Positions 7,271 through 17,298 of a stretch of 64,000 bases of DNA are shown piece after piece (the stretch's first letter is position 1; each line of letters starts with the position of its first letter). The stretch covers positions 603,574 through 667,573 of the forward strand of contig NZ_JH992940.1 in the NCBI RefSeq assembly GCF_000315485.1, written 5' to 3'. The notes beneath the pieces are model-generated. The model made no database searches. It saw nothing but the letters and a program-made list of their open reading frames with translations, and had not been told where the DNA came from. Origin of the DNA: Bacteroides oleiciplenus YIT 12058. Its GTDB lineage: Bacteria; Bacteroidota; Bacteroidia; Bacteroidales; Bacteroidaceae. The translations under genes and the position numbers were made by a program.

Positions 7271-10099
7271 TTATCCTTTCAATTCTTCTTTCAGGAATTT
7301 GGGAGTATATCCTTTCTTGCTTTTCGCCACTTCTTCCGGTGTACCGAAGCTAAGGAGTTGCCCCCCACCCTTACCACCGTCAGGTCCCATATCTATGATG
7401 TAATCCGCCATTTTGATGACATCAAGATTATGCTCGATGACAATAACCGTATTGCCTTTATCCACTAATTTATTAAGTACATTCATCAGTACACGGATAT
7501 CTTCAAAGTGAAGCCCGGTAGTGGGTTCATCGAGGATATAAAGCGTCTTGCCCGTATCTCGTTTGGAAAGTTCGGTCGCCAGCTTCACGCGTTGGCTTTC
7601 GCCACCGGAAAGCGTGGTAGAAGATTGTCCCAATTTGATATATCCCAAACCGACCTCCTGTATCACTTTAATCTTATTCAGAATTTGCGGTACATTTTCA
7701 AAGAATTCTACGGCACGGTTGATAGTCATATCCAGCACATCGGCAATAGATTTTCCTTTGAAACGCACTTCCAATGTTTCGCGGTTATAGCGTTTGCCAT
7801 GACATACCTCACAGGGTACATACACATCCGGCAGGAAGTTCATTTCAATGGTTTTGTAACCGTTACCCTGACAGGCTTCACAGCGTCCGCCACTGACATT
7901 GAAAGAAAAACGGCCCGGTTTATAACCGCGTATCTTAGCTTCCGGCAATCCAACAAACAGGTTACGGATATCAGAGAAAACTCCCGTATATGTTGCCGGG
8001 TTGGAACGTGGTGTACGTCCCAATGGAGACTGGTCTACATTCACCACTTTATCAATATTTTCCAGTCCTTCGATACTATCATATTCCAAAGGATCTTGAA
8101 GCGAACGGTAGAATTTCTGCGAAAGAATAGGCTGCAACGTCTCGTTGATAAGCGTAGATTTTCCACTGCCAGATACACCAGTCACACAAATCAGCTTGCC
8201 CAGAGGGAACTCTACATCCACTCCTTTCAGATTATTTCCGCGTGCACCACGAAGCCACAGACTATGTCCATTACCTTCACGCCGTTTGGCAGGTATTTCA
8301 ATCTCACGCTCACCATTGAGGTACTGCGAAGTTAGTGTATGTGTTTTCAGCATCTCATTCGGAGTTCCGGAGAAGACGACTTCACCGCCCAGGCGACCGG
8401 CTTTCGGTCCCATATCTATCACATAGTCAGCTGCCATCATCATATCCTTGTCATGCTCCACAACAATAACGGAGTTGCCTATGTCTCTCAATTCTTTCAG
8501 AGAGTGGATAAGCCGCTGGTTATCCCGCTGGTGCAAACCGATACTCGGCTCATCGAGAATGTAGAGCACATTCACTAGTTGCGAACCGATTTGCGTAGCC
8601 AGGCGGATACGCTGGCTCTCACCACCGGAAAGGGTTACAGAGCCACGGTCGAGAGCCAGATAGTCCAATCCGACATCCAAAAGGAATTTCAGGCGGGTAC
8701 GGATTTCTTTAAGTATCTCAGCAGCAATCTGCTGTTGTTTACTATCAAGATGTTCATCCACAGTCATCAACCAATCATAAAGTTCATTGATGTCCATGCA
8801 GGATAGTTCGTAAATATTCTTATCATGGATACGGAAATGCAAAGCTTCCTTATTTAGCCTTGCTCCCTTACATTCCGGACAAACCGCAGTTTTAGCAAAC
8901 TGCTCCGCCCACTTCTGCGCTGTGGCGGAAGCATCTTTCTCCTGCAACATCTGAATGTATTTCACCACACCTTCAAATGTAACAAAGTAATCGGATGAAG
9001 TTCCGATAAGGGAACTCTTAATTTTGATGCGTTCATCCGAACCATAAAGGATTTCATCAATAGCTTCATCCGGCAGTTCCTTAACAGAAGTTTTCAACGT
9101 AGCCTCATATTTTTCCAGTAAAGCGGCTATCTGCCAGAAGATCATACTATTTTTATATTTCCCTAACGGAATAACAGCACCTTCATAGATGGAAAGTTCC
9201 CGGTCGGGGATGACTTTCTCCACATCAATCTGATTGACAACTCCCAAACCCTTACACTTGGGGCACGCACCTTGCGGAGAATTGAATGAGAAGTTGTGAG
9301 GCGCCGGTTCACGATAGGATAATCCGGTGACGGGACACATCAACCGTTTACTGTAATGACGTACACTTTCAGATTGCAAATCGAGTATCATCAGCAGGCC
9401 ATCTCCTTGAAGCATAGCAGTAGCCACACTGTTTTTCAGGCGGACATCATCCTTATCCGTCACAACCAGTTTATCGATAACAACTTCGATGTCATGATTC
9501 TTATAACGGTCCAGTTTCATACCGGGCAGTGCCTCGCGCACCTCGCCGTCTACACGAACATAAAGATACCCTTTCTTCCGAACTTGTTCAAACAACTCCT
9601 TATAGTGTCCTTTACGGGTACGCACCAACGGAGCAAGAATATAAATCTTCTTGCCTTTATAATCTTTCAGAATAAGATCGAGAATTTGCTCTTCGGTGTA
9701 TTTCACCATTTTTTCACCCGAAAGATAAGAGTATGCCACACCGGCACGGGCATAAAGCAGACGTAAATAGTCGTAAATTTCCGTCGTCGTACCTACTGTA
9801 GAACGGGGATTCTTATTCGTCGTCTTTTGCTCAATGGAAATAACCGGACTCAATCCTGTAATCTTATCAACATCAGGACGCTCCAAATTTCCCAGGAAAT
9901 TGCGGGCGTACGCAGAAAAAGTTTCGATATAGCGACGCTGTCCCTCAGCAAAAAGCGTGTCGAACGCCAAGGATGACTTGCCGCTTCCACTCAGCCCCGT
10001 AATCACAGTAAGACTGTTACGGGGAATTTCAGCATCGATATTTTTCAGATTGTGCACGCGCGCACCATATACATTGATGTATTCTGTTTCTTCTGTCAT
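7271..10099 (-). CDS. uvrA: Excinuclease ABC subunit A
   Basis: A 942-residue protein of normal UvrA length. It recognises bulky DNA lesions in nucleotide excision repair and loads UvrB. Two ABC ATPase modules are visible: Walker A GLSGSGKS at 35-42 and GVSGSGKS near 640. Each has an LSGGESQR signature and an [10 protein letters not shown] or [11 protein letters not shown]alker B region. Zinc modules show as Cys pairs near residues 253/278 and 739/765 ([21 protein letters not shown]). It overlaps neither neighbour but abuts the upstream CHU_C gene exactly, so the two are translated from one message. uvrB is 7 kb away. Confidence 0.97.
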   Translation of the reverse strand: MTEETEYINVYGARVHNLKNIDAEIPRNSLTVITGLSGSGKSSLAFDTLFAEGQRRYIETFSAYARNFLGNLERPDVDKITGLSPVISIEQKTTNKNPRSTVGTTTEIYDYLRLLYARAGVAYSYLSGEKMVKYTEEQILDLILKDYKGKKIYILAPLVRTRKGHYKELFEQVRKKGYLYVRVDGEVREALPGMKLDRYKNHDIEVVIDKLVVTDKDDVRLKNSVATAMLQGDGLLMILDLQSESVRHYSKRLMCPVTGLSYREPAPHNFSFNSPQGACPKCKGLGVVNQIDVEKVIPDRELSIYEGAVIPLGKYKNSMIFWQIAALLEKYEATLKTSVKELPDEAIDEILYGSDERIKIKSSLIGTSSDYFVTFEGVVKYIQMLQEKDASATAQKWAEQFAKTAVCPECKGARLNKEALHFRIHDKNIYELSCMDINELYDWLMTVDEHLDSKQQQIAAEILKEIRTRLKFLLDVGLDYLALDRGSVTLSGGESQRIRLATQIGSQLVNVLYILDEPSIGLHQRDNQRLIHSLKELRDIGNSVIVVEHDKDMMMAADYVIDMGPKAGRLGGEVVFSGTPNEMLKTHTLTSQYLNGEREIEIPAKRREGNGHSLWLRGARGNNLKGVDVEFPLGKLICVTGVSGSGKSTLINETLQPILSQKFYRSLQDPLEYDSIEGLENIDKVVNVDQSPLGRTPRSNPATYTGVFSDIRNLFVGLPEAKIRGYKPGRFSFNVSGGRCEACQGNGYKTIEMNFLPDVYVPCEVCHGKRYNRETLEVRFKGKSIADVLDMTINRAVEFFENVPQILNKIKVIQEVGLGYIKLGQSSTTLSGGESQRVKLATELSKRDTGKTLYILDEPTTGLHFEDIRVLMNVLNKLVDKGNTVIVIEHNLDVIKMADYIIDMGPDGGKGGGQLLSFGTPEEVAKSKKGYTPKFLKEELKG

Positions 10100-10822
10100 T
10101 TATCTTAATATATTAATATCACTTTTAATCTTATAATTAACTCCATCCGCTCCTTCCGCTTCCACTACTATGAAATAGACGCCCTCAGGAACATTTTTCC
10201 CATGAGCCGTTCCATCCCATCCGGCGTCTATGTTTTGCAAACCCCAGCGATAAAGTTCTTGCCCCCAACGGTTGAAGACATATGCGTTGAAGCGGACCAG
10301 CGATTTATGCTTTACGCGAAACACATCATTTACTCCGTCTCCATTGGGAGAGAAAGCATTCGGCACTTTGAGCTCCGATTCAGCAATGCGGATTATGAAA
10401 GCATCGGAAGAATCAGTTTTCCCCGTCTCGGTATTTGTTGTAATCAGACGAACATAGAACACGCCGGACTCCTGGAAACTATAGATAGTCTCAGCATCGA
10501 AACGTGTCAGGAAAATATCGTTGAAAGCTGCATCACGGGAGAAATTCCATTCATAACGATAATCTACGGTTTCATCCGATGAATCTCCGGTATCCGCAGA
10601 TTCTCTCCACAGAAAACGGAACTCAAGAGGAGCGGCACCGGTGTACATATCACCCGGATAAACGGAAACGCTTTCCTCGGGCATCGCCCCATTTTCAGAA
10701 AGCAAGATTGCTACGGGAGACATATCCAACAATACCGTCTTTCCCCCGCCAGCCCACACCGGTAAATATCCGAGCAGCAGCATCGCCACACAACCGATAT
10801 ATAAAAACAATCCGCATCGCAT
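10100..10822 (-). CDS. Secreted protein with gliding-motility-type C-terminal (CHU_C) domain
   Basis: The chosen start (10822) gives a signal peptide [20 protein letters not shown] with cleavage near VWAGG. An upstream in-frame Met at 10936 would add 38 residues that spoil this signal. The middle holds a PKD-like segment ([20 protein letters not shown]). The last ~85 residues are a clear CHU_C/gliding-motility C-terminal domain: [20 protein letters not shown], then [29 protein letters not shown] and a final strand. In type IX secretion bacteria such a domain can be a sorting signal, but Bacteroides of this kind usually lack a full type IX system, so the role is uncertain. Its stop abuts the uvrA start. 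Confidence 0.75.
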   Translation of the reverse strand: MRCGLFLYIGCVAMLLLGYLPVWAGGGKTVLLDMSPVAILLSENGAMPEESVSVYPGDMYTGAAPLEFRFLWRESADTGDSSDETVDYRYEWNFSRDAAFNDIFLTRFDAETIYSFQESGVFYVRLITTNTETGKTDSSDAFIIRIAESELKVPNAFSPNGDGVNDVFRVKHKSLVRFNAYVFNRWGQELYRWGLQNIDAGWDGTAHGKNVPEGVYFIVVEAEGADGVNYKIKSDINILR

Positions 10823-10942
10823 AATACCTGCAAAAATAACGGTTTCCAAGCGAATATCAGCGCATACACAAGATTTTTCAGTTTTAAAATGCACAATATT
10901 ATTTCTTAACTCATTCCGTTCGTTAATTTTAGGCAAAATTCT

Positions 10943-10950
10943 TACCTTTG
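10943..10950 (+). promoter_or_regulatory. -7 element for LysM gene
   Basis: TACCTTTG fits TAnnTTTG and lies 43 bases before the preferred LysM start at 10993. Its position supports that start, because a longer ORF beginning at 10948 would start inside the promoter. Confidence 0.6.
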
Positions 10951-10992
10951 CAGCTACTTTGGGAAATTGTAAACATAAACCAACGATATCGA

Positions 10993-12771
10993 ATGAGAAC
11001 GATTAACCGGATTTTCTGCTCCTTACTGCTTGCCGGTGCATGCAGTCTGGGCGCATTTGCACAAGAGAATCAGTCATATTTTCTGCATACCATTGAAAAA
11101 GGGCAAAGCCTTTATTCTATATCCAGTATGTATGGTGTCGCACAGTCGGACATTGTAAAGTTGAATCCAGGAAGCGACGAAAAAATCTTCGTGGGACGTA
11201 CACTTCGCATTCCACGTACAGCCGCCAATACTCAGACGGAAACTTTCCATACCATAGCGCAAGGCGAAACCCTCTATCGGCTAACCATCAAATACGGTGT
11301 ATCGGCCAAGGCGATTTGCGATGCCAACCCCGGACTTAGCGCAGAGAACTTCCGCATCGGTCAGGTGATACGCATTCCTTCTGCCAGCGAGGCTGGTGTA
11401 GTTACTACGGAAACAGTTACAGAGTCCGTTATTCCTCCCATCCAAGGGCCTGTGGAATCCCGTTGCAAAGAGATGCACAAAGTGAAACGAAAAGAAACAG
11501 TATACAGTATCAGCCGCGAATATGGAATTTCAGAAGCTGAACTAATAGCCGCCAACCCCGAACTTAAAGGTGAAAACAATATAAAGAAAGGCACATTCCT
11601 TTGTATTCCCTTCCCTACCGCACAAGTGGCAACCGCTACTCAACCACAGGTAGCTCCCAGCAACAGCGAACTGTTCAGCGAAAATCAGAAGGTTACAGAG
11701 CGTTTCAGTACAATCAAAGCTGCTATTATCCTGCCTTTCCTGGATGTATCCAAGAACGATGCGGCACGTATGGTGGAATATTACGAAGGTTTCCTCATGG
11801 CTGTAGATAGCTTGAAGCGTAGCGGAGTTTCCGTTGATTTATACACTTATAATTCCGGTTCTGAAAGTACTTCCCTGAATAGCATCCTCTCCAAAAAGGA
11901 AATGAAAGATATGGATATTATTTTCGGTCCGCTACATCAACAGCATATCAAACCTTTGGCAGATTTTGCCCAGAAGAATGATATCCGCCTGGTGATACCG
12001 TTCACATCAAAGGACAACAGCGTATTCCGTAATCCGGCTATTTATCAGATTAATACTCCTCAGTCATACCTTTACTCCGAAGTGTATGACCACTTTGTCC
12101 GCCAATTCCCGAATGCCAACGTCATCTTCATAGAAGCCAGCACAGGTACAAAGGATAAAGTAGAATTCATCAAAGGACTGAAAGATGAACTGAAAAACCG
12201 TTCTATCCCTATGAAATCTTTGAAAGAAGACGCAACGGTGGAGTCTCTGAAAACAGTGCTGCGTGCCGACCGGGAAAACATATTCATTCCTACATCAGGA
12301 AGCAATGTAACCTTGATAAAGATACTTCCCCAACTGACTTTGTTGGTTCGCGATAATCCGGAAAGCAACATCCATTTGTTCGGTTATCCGGAATGGCAGA
12401 CTTACACTAAAGATCATTTGGAAGCATTTTTTGAATTAGATACCTATTTCTATTCATCATTCTACACCAACAACCTGTTGCCAGCAGCTATTAATTTCAC
12501 TAAGAGTTATCGCAGATGGTATGGCAAGGATATGGAAGAACGTTATCCGAAATTCGGAATGCTGGGCTTCGATACAGGTTATTTCTTTCTCAAAGGCCTG
12601 TCACGCTATGGCTCCGAGTTGGAGAAGAATATGCAACGTATGGATCTGACGCCTATCCAAACCGGATTCAAATTCCAACGCGTAAACAATTGGGGGGGGC
12701 TCATCAACAAGAAGGTATTCTTTGTGCGCTTCACCAAGAACTACGAGTTGATAAAGTTGGATTATGATTGA
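10993..12771 (+). CDS. Secreted protein with three LysM domains and a type 1 periplasmic-binding-like domain
   Basis: 592 residues from the start at 10993, which yields a signal peptide (MRTINRIFCSLLLAGACSLG, cleavage after FAQ). Three LysM domains follow, beginning FLHTIEKGQSLYSISSMYGV, FHTIAQGETLYRLTIKYGV and EMHKVKRKETVYSISREYGI. These should bind peptidoglycan. The C-terminal ~350 residues (from AAIILPFLDVSKNDAARM) look like a type 1 periplasmic-binding/Leu-Ile-Val-binding fold, with DIIFGPLHQQHIKPLADFA and IRLVIPFTSKDN typical of the first lobe. The fusion suggests a periplasmic wall-anchored sensor or a penicillin-binding-protein activator of the LpoA kind, by inference. It is probably co-transcribed with the outer membrane protein gene 27 bases downstream. 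Confidence 0.85.
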   Translation: MRTINRIFCSLLLAGACSLGAFAQENQSYFLHTIEKGQSLYSISSMYGVAQSDIVKLNPGSDEKIFVGRTLRIPRTAANTQTETFHTIAQGETLYRLTIKYGVSAKAICDANPGLSAENFRIGQVIRIPSASEAGVVTTETVTESVIPPIQGPVESRCKEMHKVKRKETVYSISREYGISEAELIAANPELKGENNIKKGTFLCIPFPTAQVATATQPQVAPSNSELFSENQKVTERFSTIKAAIILPFLDVSKNDAARMVEYYEGFLMAVDSLKRSGVSVDLYTYNSGSESTSLNSILSKKEMKDMDIIFGPLHQQHIKPLADFAQKNDIRLVIPFTSKDNSVFRNPAIYQINTPQSYLYSEVYDHFVRQFPNANVIFIEASTGTKDKVEFIKGLKDELKNRSIPMKSLKEDATVESLKTVLRADRENIFIPTSGSNVTLIKILPQLTLLVRDNPESNIHLFGYPEWQTYTKDHLEAFFELDTYFYSSFYTNNLLPAAINFTKSYRRWYGKDMEERYPKFGMLGFDTGYFFLKGLSRYGSELEKNMQRMDLTPIQTGFKFQRVNNWGGLINKKVFFVRFTKNYELIKLDYD

Positions 12772-12798
12772 TAACAGAAGTTTTTAAACCCGAAAACA

Positions 12799-13485
12799 AT
12801 GAAGATAAAAAACATCATAGGAGCCGCCCTGCTACTTACTGTATGGGTATTGCCCGGTCGTGCGCAAATAGGCGAGCAACGCCAGAACTTTGCAGTAGGA
12901 TTCAATGGCGGTATCAATCTCAATAGCGTCAGCTTTTCTCCTACCGTCCGGCAGAAAAACCTGATGGGTATTAATGGTGGTCTGACGGCGCGCTATATTT
13001 CGGAGAAATATTTCAGTATGATTTGCGGCGCACAAGTTGAGTTGAACTTCTCTCAGCATGGTTGGGATGAATTTTATGAAGATTTCCCCGATTTGCAATA
13101 TACACGCAAGATGAATTATGTAGAAATACCTCTCTTAGCGCATCTGGCATTTGGCAGAGACCGGGGAGTGCAGTTTTTCATCCATGCAGGCCCGCAAATA
13201 GGATTCTTTCTCAGTGATACACGAACAAAAAATGATGCATGGGAAAGTGTTACCAATGCCACTACTGAGCAACATGATAAAAATGTAGAAAACAAATTCG
13301 ACTACGGTATCACAGGGGGGGCAGGATTAGAATTACGCACCAAAGCCGGAAATTTCCTTGTAGAGGGCAGATACTACTACGCTTTATCCGACTTTTATAA
13401 GAGCACCAAGAAAGACTATTTCTCCCGTTCGGCACATGGTGCCATAGTAGTGAAAATGACTTATCTGTTTGACCTCAAGAAGTAA
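12799..13485 (+). CDS. PorT-like outer membrane beta-barrel protein
   Basis: 228 residues with a signal peptide (MKIKNIIGAALLLTVWVLPG, cleavage after GRAQ). The mature protein alternates hydrophobic and polar residues in strands typical of an eight-stranded barrel: FAVGFNGGINLNSVSF, GGLTARYISEKYFSM, EIPLLAHLAF, FIHAGPQIGFFLS and GITGGAGLELRTKAG. It resembles the 'porin family / PorT' outer membrane proteins of Bacteroidetes, without evidence of pore activity. It follows the LysM gene in the same orientation and ends before a perfect 29-bp terminator, so the two-gene unit is closed. Confidence 0.8.
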   Translation: MKIKNIIGAALLLTVWVLPGRAQIGEQRQNFAVGFNGGINLNSVSFSPTVRQKNLMGINGGLTARYISEKYFSMICGAQVELNFSQHGWDEFYEDFPDLQYTRKMNYVEIPLLAHLAFGRDRGVQFFIHAGPQIGFFLSDTRTKNDAWESVTNATTEQHDKNVENKFDYGITGGAGLELRTKAGNFLVEGRYYYALSDFYKSTKKDYFSRSAHGAIVVKMTYLFDLKK

Positions 13486-13501
13486 TCTTAAAGAAATTCA
13501 C

Positions 13502-13567
13502 ATACATATAAAGAAAGCGTCCCGGAACTTCTATGAAAAAGTTCCGGGACGCTTTCTTTATATGTAT
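13502..13567. terminator. Perfect 29-bp bidirectional terminator
   Basis: 13502-13530 pairs without mismatch with 13539-13567 around an 8-base loop. The GC-rich core is flanked by A/T runs. It separates the convergent outer-membrane protein and DUF4293 genes. Confidence 0.9.
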
Positions 13568-13572
13568 CTCTT

Positions 13573-14040
13573 TTATTTTCTCAACCGAAAGCTGTCCGCA
13601 GCTTTCACCATCACCTCGTCACGATAAATAGCCCGAAAAGACAAATAATTCAATATTATAGAGACAGCCGGAAGACAAAGCGCCCAACCCAACTGGAAAG
13701 ACATTGCATCCAAATCATCTTTCAGCATAAACATAAACACGAAAAATGCCGCATAGTATCCTATCAAAAGAATACTGTTGAATATTGTCATACGCACCTG
13801 CAACATTCGGTTACGAAACAGAAAAATAGTACAGAATGCCACGACGGTACTTAAAAATAGTATTCCAAACAATCCCCACGTAGATTGAAAAGCATTATTC
13901 ACCAGTGTCACGCCCAACGGTTTGAAAACATATTCAGTAACTCCGTCCGCAGCTATAAACTGCCCTACAGGCAAGCACATGGCAGCTATCAGCAAACCTG
14001 TCACAATCAATAAATAAACAGATTGAATTCGTTGTATCAT
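13573..14040 (-). CDS. DUF4293 family membrane protein
   Basis: 155 residues with four predicted membrane segments: about residues 7-27, 53-73, 82-108 and 114-138. It begins MIQRIQSVYLLIVTGLLIAA, the conserved opening of the Bacteroidetes DUF4293 family, and ends in an Arg/Lys tail. The function is unknown. It is encoded next to rpoZ and bamD, a conserved arrangement in Bacteroidales. A terminator hairpin between it and rpoZ suggests it is transcribed separately. Confidence 0.85.
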   Translation of the reverse strand: MIQRIQSVYLLIVTGLLIAAMCLPVGQFIAADGVTEYVFKPLGVTLVNNAFQSTWGLFGILFLSTVVAFCTIFLFRNRMLQVRMTIFNSILLIGYYAAFFVFMFMLKDDLDAMSFQLGWALCLPAVSIILNYLSFRAIYRDEVMVKAADSFRLRK

Positions 14041-14065
14041 ATCCTCTTTTCTTTGTTAAAACAAC

Positions 14066-14104
14066 AAAGGTGTGCCTGAGTAAATCTCACTCGGGCACAC
14101 CTTT
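14066..14104 (-). terminator. Terminator after rpoZ
   Basis: A 16-bp stem (14066-14081 with 14089-14104, one G-U pair) has a 7-base loop. It lies just downstream of rpoZ on the minus strand and ends the bamD-rpoZ unit. Confidence 0.75.
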
Positions 14105-14117
14105 ATAGTAATTTCAT

Positions 14118-14453
14118 TTACTGTAATTTCTCTTTCTCTTTTGCCGGGTTACGATAGTAAATCTTACCCTCAACGTATTCTTGTGTTGCAATCAACGTCG
14201 GTTTCGGCAATTTCTCATAATAGCGTGAAATTTCAATCTGCTCCCGGTTCTCGAATACTTCTTCCAAGTTATCATTATAGGAAGCAAACTCTGCCAATTT
14301 CTTTGAAAGGTCATTCTTGATTTCCACACTGATCTGGTTTGCACGCTTACCGATGATAGATACGGTTTCATATACATTACCGGTATCCGCACACAACTCC
14401 ATCATGTCACGTGTAACTGTACTGCCAGGAGCATTTGTTTTCTTGTAATCCAT
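14118..14453 (-). CDS. rpoZ: DNA-directed RNA polymerase omega subunit (RpoZ-like)
   Basis: 111 residues, slightly longer than E. coli omega. The conserved RpoZ core is present: ETVSIIGKRANQISVEIKND around residues 29-48, with the R-A-x-Q-I motif that contacts the beta' subunit. The C-terminus (YVEGKIYYRNPAKEKEKL) is a Bacteroidetes extension. Omega helps assemble RNA polymerase and forms part of the ppGpp site in other bacteria. It follows bamD by 22 bases and is clearly co-transcribed with it, then is closed by a terminator. Confidence 0.85.
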   Translation of the reverse strand: MDYKKTNAPGSTVTRDMMELCADTGNVYETVSIIGKRANQISVEIKNDLSKKLAEFASYNDNLEEVFENREQIEISRYYEKLPKPTLIATQEYVEGKIYYRNPAKEKEKLQ

Positions 14454-14475
14454 AAGTATCTAAATTAATATTATC

Positions 14476-15306
14476 CTAAATCTGTTTATCGTCACTTGAT
14501 TTATCCTCATTCAATATCTTCTCTGAATCTTTGAATATCCTATCAGCTTCTTTCAGATATTTACTTTCAGGAAACTCATTCTTGAAAGCGTAATATTCAT
14601 CCACCGTTTCGCGATAACGTTCTGCCCTCTTATCTTCTACACTATAGATGGCCATTTCGTATTTGGCACGCAGAATAAGAATAGACAAATCTTCGCGAAG
14701 GTTCGTATAAGGATAATCCTTCAAAGCATTCTGTGCAGTGATCACACAGGATTGATAATTATTTCCCAAATAGTTACCCAAGTTATAGTAAAGTCTGGCT
14801 GAAAGAAACTCCTTCATCACCAATTTATCCTGCAACTTGAATATCATGTCCTGAGCTTCTTCTTTCTTTGAGCTTTGCGGAAAATATTCCATGAACATCT
14901 GCAACTGCTGTATAGCACTATATGTGCCGGACTGATCAAGACGGGGTTCCGGAGTATCCAGATATAACGCTTTTCCGGCATGGAAACGTGCCAGTTCGGT
15001 AAACGTTCCACGAGGATATACATTATAATATTGGACAAAAGTCTGAGCTGCCGTCTGATAGTCTTTCTGGTTGTAGTAGCTCATACCCAGCATATAGAGG
15101 GATTCCTCTGCTTTGTCTGTACCCTTAAGGATAGCAATTAACTCATTAAGCAACGTTGCTGCACGATTGTACTGCCCTTTTGCGAAGTAGTTCTTTGCCG
15201 CCTCATACTTATACTCATAGTCGGTGCTTTTTAACAGCTTATTATATTCTCCACACGAGGAGAGTAACATTGCTGCAAGCAAAGTTATTAAGATGTTCTT
15301 CTTCAT
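14476..15306 (-). CDS. bamD: Outer membrane assembly lipoprotein BamD
   Basis: 276 residues with a lipoprotein signal (MKKNILITLLAAMLLSSC, lipidated Cys-18). It contains TPR-like repeats: YEAAKNYFAKGQYNRAATLL, ESLYMLGMSYYNQKDYQTAA and FTELARFHAGKALYLDT. Length and repeat order match BamD, which works with BamA to insert beta-barrels in the outer membrane. It is first in the bamD-rpoZ unit, with a well-formed promoter 23-50 bases upstream that carries an unusual inverted repeat. Confidence 0.9.
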   Translation of the reverse strand: MKKNILITLLAAMLLSSCGEYNKLLKSTDYEYKYEAAKNYFAKGQYNRAATLLNELIAILKGTDKAEESLYMLGMSYYNQKDYQTAAQTFVQYYNVYPRGTFTELARFHAGKALYLDTPEPRLDQSGTYSAIQQLQMFMEYFPQSSKKEEAQDMIFKLQDKLVMKEFLSARLYYNLGNYLGNNYQSCVITAQNALKDYPYTNLREDLSILILRAKYEMAIYSVEDKRAERYRETVDEYYAFKNEFPESKYLKEADRIFKDSEKILNEDKSSDDKQI

Positions 15307-15328
15307 TCTTAGCTTTTCAAATAATGTG

Positions 15329-15372
15329 CAAAGATAAAGGTTCGCATCGAATAAAGCAACGATACGAACCTT
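15329..15372 (-). promoter_or_regulatory. bamD promoter overlapped by an inverted repeat
   Basis: On the minus strand, TATCTTTG (15336-15329) and TTG (15359-15357), spaced by 20 bases, form a near-ideal Bacteroides promoter. A 13-bp inverted repeat with one G-U mismatch (15337-15349 with 15360-15372, core AAGGTTCG-ATCG) fills the spacer and brackets the -33 element. It may be an operator, or the terminator stem of the upstream ACT gene reused in the bamD promoter. Confidence 0.6.
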
Positions 15373-15456
15373 AATTTTTCAAAAACCAGAAAATGACCGA
15401 TAAACGCCAGTCTATTCACGACGAACTAGGATAATAAGCGGTCTAAAAAATGGTCA

Positions 15457-15882
15457 TTATAATTTATACAAATCACTCGCCGCAAGCAAATCGACTTTCT
15501 TCTCAGTCAGCACACGGATGCAGTTTTCCATATCATTAGGACGAATAATGACATTGGCCGTATTACCGTTGGCAAATGAATACATATATTCAATGAAAAC
15601 GCCCTCGTCAGATAAGAAACGCAGGACTTTTGACAATGAACCCGGAATATTGGGGCAACTGATGCCTACCACATCCGTCACATTCACAGCAAAATGATTA
15701 TCTTTTAAAGCTTTATATGCCTTATCCGGTTCAGATACGATGCCGCGAAGAATACCGAAATCAGCATTCTCAGCAATACAGAGAGCGGAAAGGTTGACAC
15801 CTTCTTTTGCAAGCACTTCAGTCACTTCAGTCAGACGACCGGACTTATTCTCCAGGAAAATAGAAAGTTGTTTTGCTACCAT
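15457..15882 (-). CDS. Tandem ACT-domain protein
   Basis: 141 residues with two ACT folds, at about residues 2-68 and 70-139. The first begins VAKQLSIFLENKSGRLTEVT and the second DVVGISCPNIPGSLSKVLRF. ACT domains bind small ligands, mostly amino acids. Proteins of this size are regularly encoded after phenylacetate-CoA ligase in Bacteroidetes, often together with indolepyruvate:ferredoxin oxidoreductase genes, which are absent here. The partner paaK gene lies 117 bases upstream on the same strand. A role in aryl-acid or aromatic amino acid metabolism is inference. Confidence 0.85.
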   Translation of the reverse strand: MVAKQLSIFLENKSGRLTEVTEVLAKEGVNLSALCIAENADFGILRGIVSEPDKAYKALKDNHFAVNVTDVVGISCPNIPGSLSKVLRFLSDEGVFIEYMYSFANGNTANVIIRPNDMENCIRVLTEKKVDLLAASDLYKL

Positions 15883-15999
15883 GATCTTAATTATTAACTA
15901 TGAATTATTAATTATTAATTATCAACTATTAGCTATGAATTATTAATTAGGGACATCCCACAGGCAATTAATAATTCATATTTAATAATTAATAATTAA
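15883..15999. repeat. AT-rich degenerate repeats between paaK and ACT genes
   Basis: The 117-base spacer is mainly reiterated TTAATTATTAA/TAATTCATAA words in both orientations, with a short GC island GGGACATCCCACAGGC in the middle. Such spacers are common in Bacteroides. No ORF or clear promoter is present. Confidence 0.6.
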
Positions 16000-17298
16000 T
16001 CAAAGTTTACGATTATCAATTACTCGTTTAGCCTTACCCACACTGCGTTCAATGCTGCGAGGCTCTACCAGACGAACATCCACGCCCAGACCAAGTACGC
16101 TTTGCAGACGGGCTGCCAGTTTCTTCTTCAAGGCCAGCATCTTGTTAATCTCATCCGAATAATACTCCGGACGGACTTCAACCTGCAATTCCATAATATC
16201 CGTATTGTTTTTGCGGTCTACTATCAAGAGATAATGCGGTTCGAATTCCTGCATCTCGAGAATGACGGATTCTATCTGCGTCGGGAATACATTGACCCCA
16301 CGGATAATAAGCATGTCATCACTACGACCGAGGATACGATCCATACGGGTAAGCGTACGTCCACATGGACATTTATCATAATGCAGAGCGGTGAGATCCT
16401 TGGTACGGTAACGCAGCAAAGGCATGCCTTCTTTAGTCAGATGCGTAAAGACAAGCTCACCCGTTTCACCGGGAGCAACCGGTTCCAATGTATTCGGATT
16501 AATAATTTCGGGGAAGTAATGGTCTTCATTAAGATGAGTACCATGCTGACACTCACATTCGTAGCCCACACCCGGACCTGCTATTTCACTTAATCCATAT
16601 ATATCATAGGCTTTAATGCCTAACTTCTCTTCAATCTCATGGCGCATATTCTCCGTCCAAGGCTCTGCACCGAAAGCTCCTATTTTTAATTTGAATTCTT
16701 CACGGGGAAAACCGGAATCTTTAATGGCATCTGCCAGATAAAGCGCATAAGAAGGCGTACAGCATAATACTGTAGAACCAAAATCATGCATCAGAGTGAT
16801 CTGCTTTTCTGTGTTACCACTTGACATCGGTATAACCGAAGCGCCGATATTCTCAGCACCTGCATGCGCACCCAATCCACCGGTGAACAAACCATATCCG
16901 TAAGCCACATGGAAGAAGTCGGAACTATCCGCACCGTAAGCTGTAAATGCACGTGAGAGACATTCTGTCCAGGATGAGAGATCCTTACGTGTATACCCTA
17001 CCACAGTAGGCTTACCCGTCGTACCTGACGAGGCATGGATACGTACTATCTGACTCATGGGAACGGCACAAAGTCCGAAAGGATAATTATCGCGCAGGTC
17101 GTATTTAGTAGTAAAAGGTAGCTTCACGATATCGTCTATACTATTGATATCGTCCGGAGTGATTCCCAGTTCCTGCATTTTTTTGCGGTAGAAAGGAGTG
17201 TTGTGATAAACATGCTCCACAATCTTCTTGAGGCGGATGCTCTGGATTTTACGAAGGCTTTCGCGATCCATGCATTCGATACTTTCATTCCAAATCAT
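16000..17298 (-). CDS. paaK: Phenylacetate-CoA ligase
   Basis: 432 residues, the normal length of PaaK. It adenylates phenylacetate or a related aryl acid and transfers it to CoA. HASSGTTGKPTVVGYT near residue 88 is the nucleotide-binding P-loop of the adenylate-forming superfamily. YGLSEIAGPG near residue 230 and YRTKDLTAL near 310 are other family motifs. The C-terminal AMP-binding domain shows RGVNVFPTQIE and ends with SVGKAKRVID, where the conserved Lys is. The conserved Bacteroidetes pairing with the ACT protein downstream supports the name. The true substrate may be another aryl acetate. Confidence 0.93.
   Translation of the reverse strand: MIWNESIECMDRESLRKIQSIRLKKIVEHVYHNTPFYRKKMQELGITPDDINSIDDIVKLPFTTKYDLRDNYPFGLCAVPMSQIVRIHASSGTTGKPTVVGYTRKDLSSWTECLSRAFTAYGADSSDFFHVAYGYGLFTGGLGAHAGAENIGASVIPMSSGNTEKQITLMHDFGSTVLCCTPSYALYLADAIKDSGFPREEFKLKIGAFGAEPWTENMRHEIEEKLGIKAYDIYGLSEIAGPGVGYECECQHGTHLNEDHYFPEIINPNTLEPVAPGETGELVFTHLTKEGMPLLRYRTKDLTALHYDKCPCGRTLTRMDRILGRSDDMLIIRGVNVFPTQIESVILEMQEFEPHYLLIVDRKNNTDIMELQVEVRPEYYSDEINKMLALKKKLAARLQSVLGLGVDVRLVEPRSIERSVGKAKRVIDNRKL

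Noticed and set aside
7508..8335. Long plus-strand open frame of 275 codons
   Set aside because: It lies entirely opposite uvrA, whose reading frame is complete and conserved. The antisense protein has no domain pattern.
15883..15999. Repeated AT-rich words resembling a short array
   Set aside because: The words are irregular in length and orientation with no uniform spacers, so this is not a CRISPR array.
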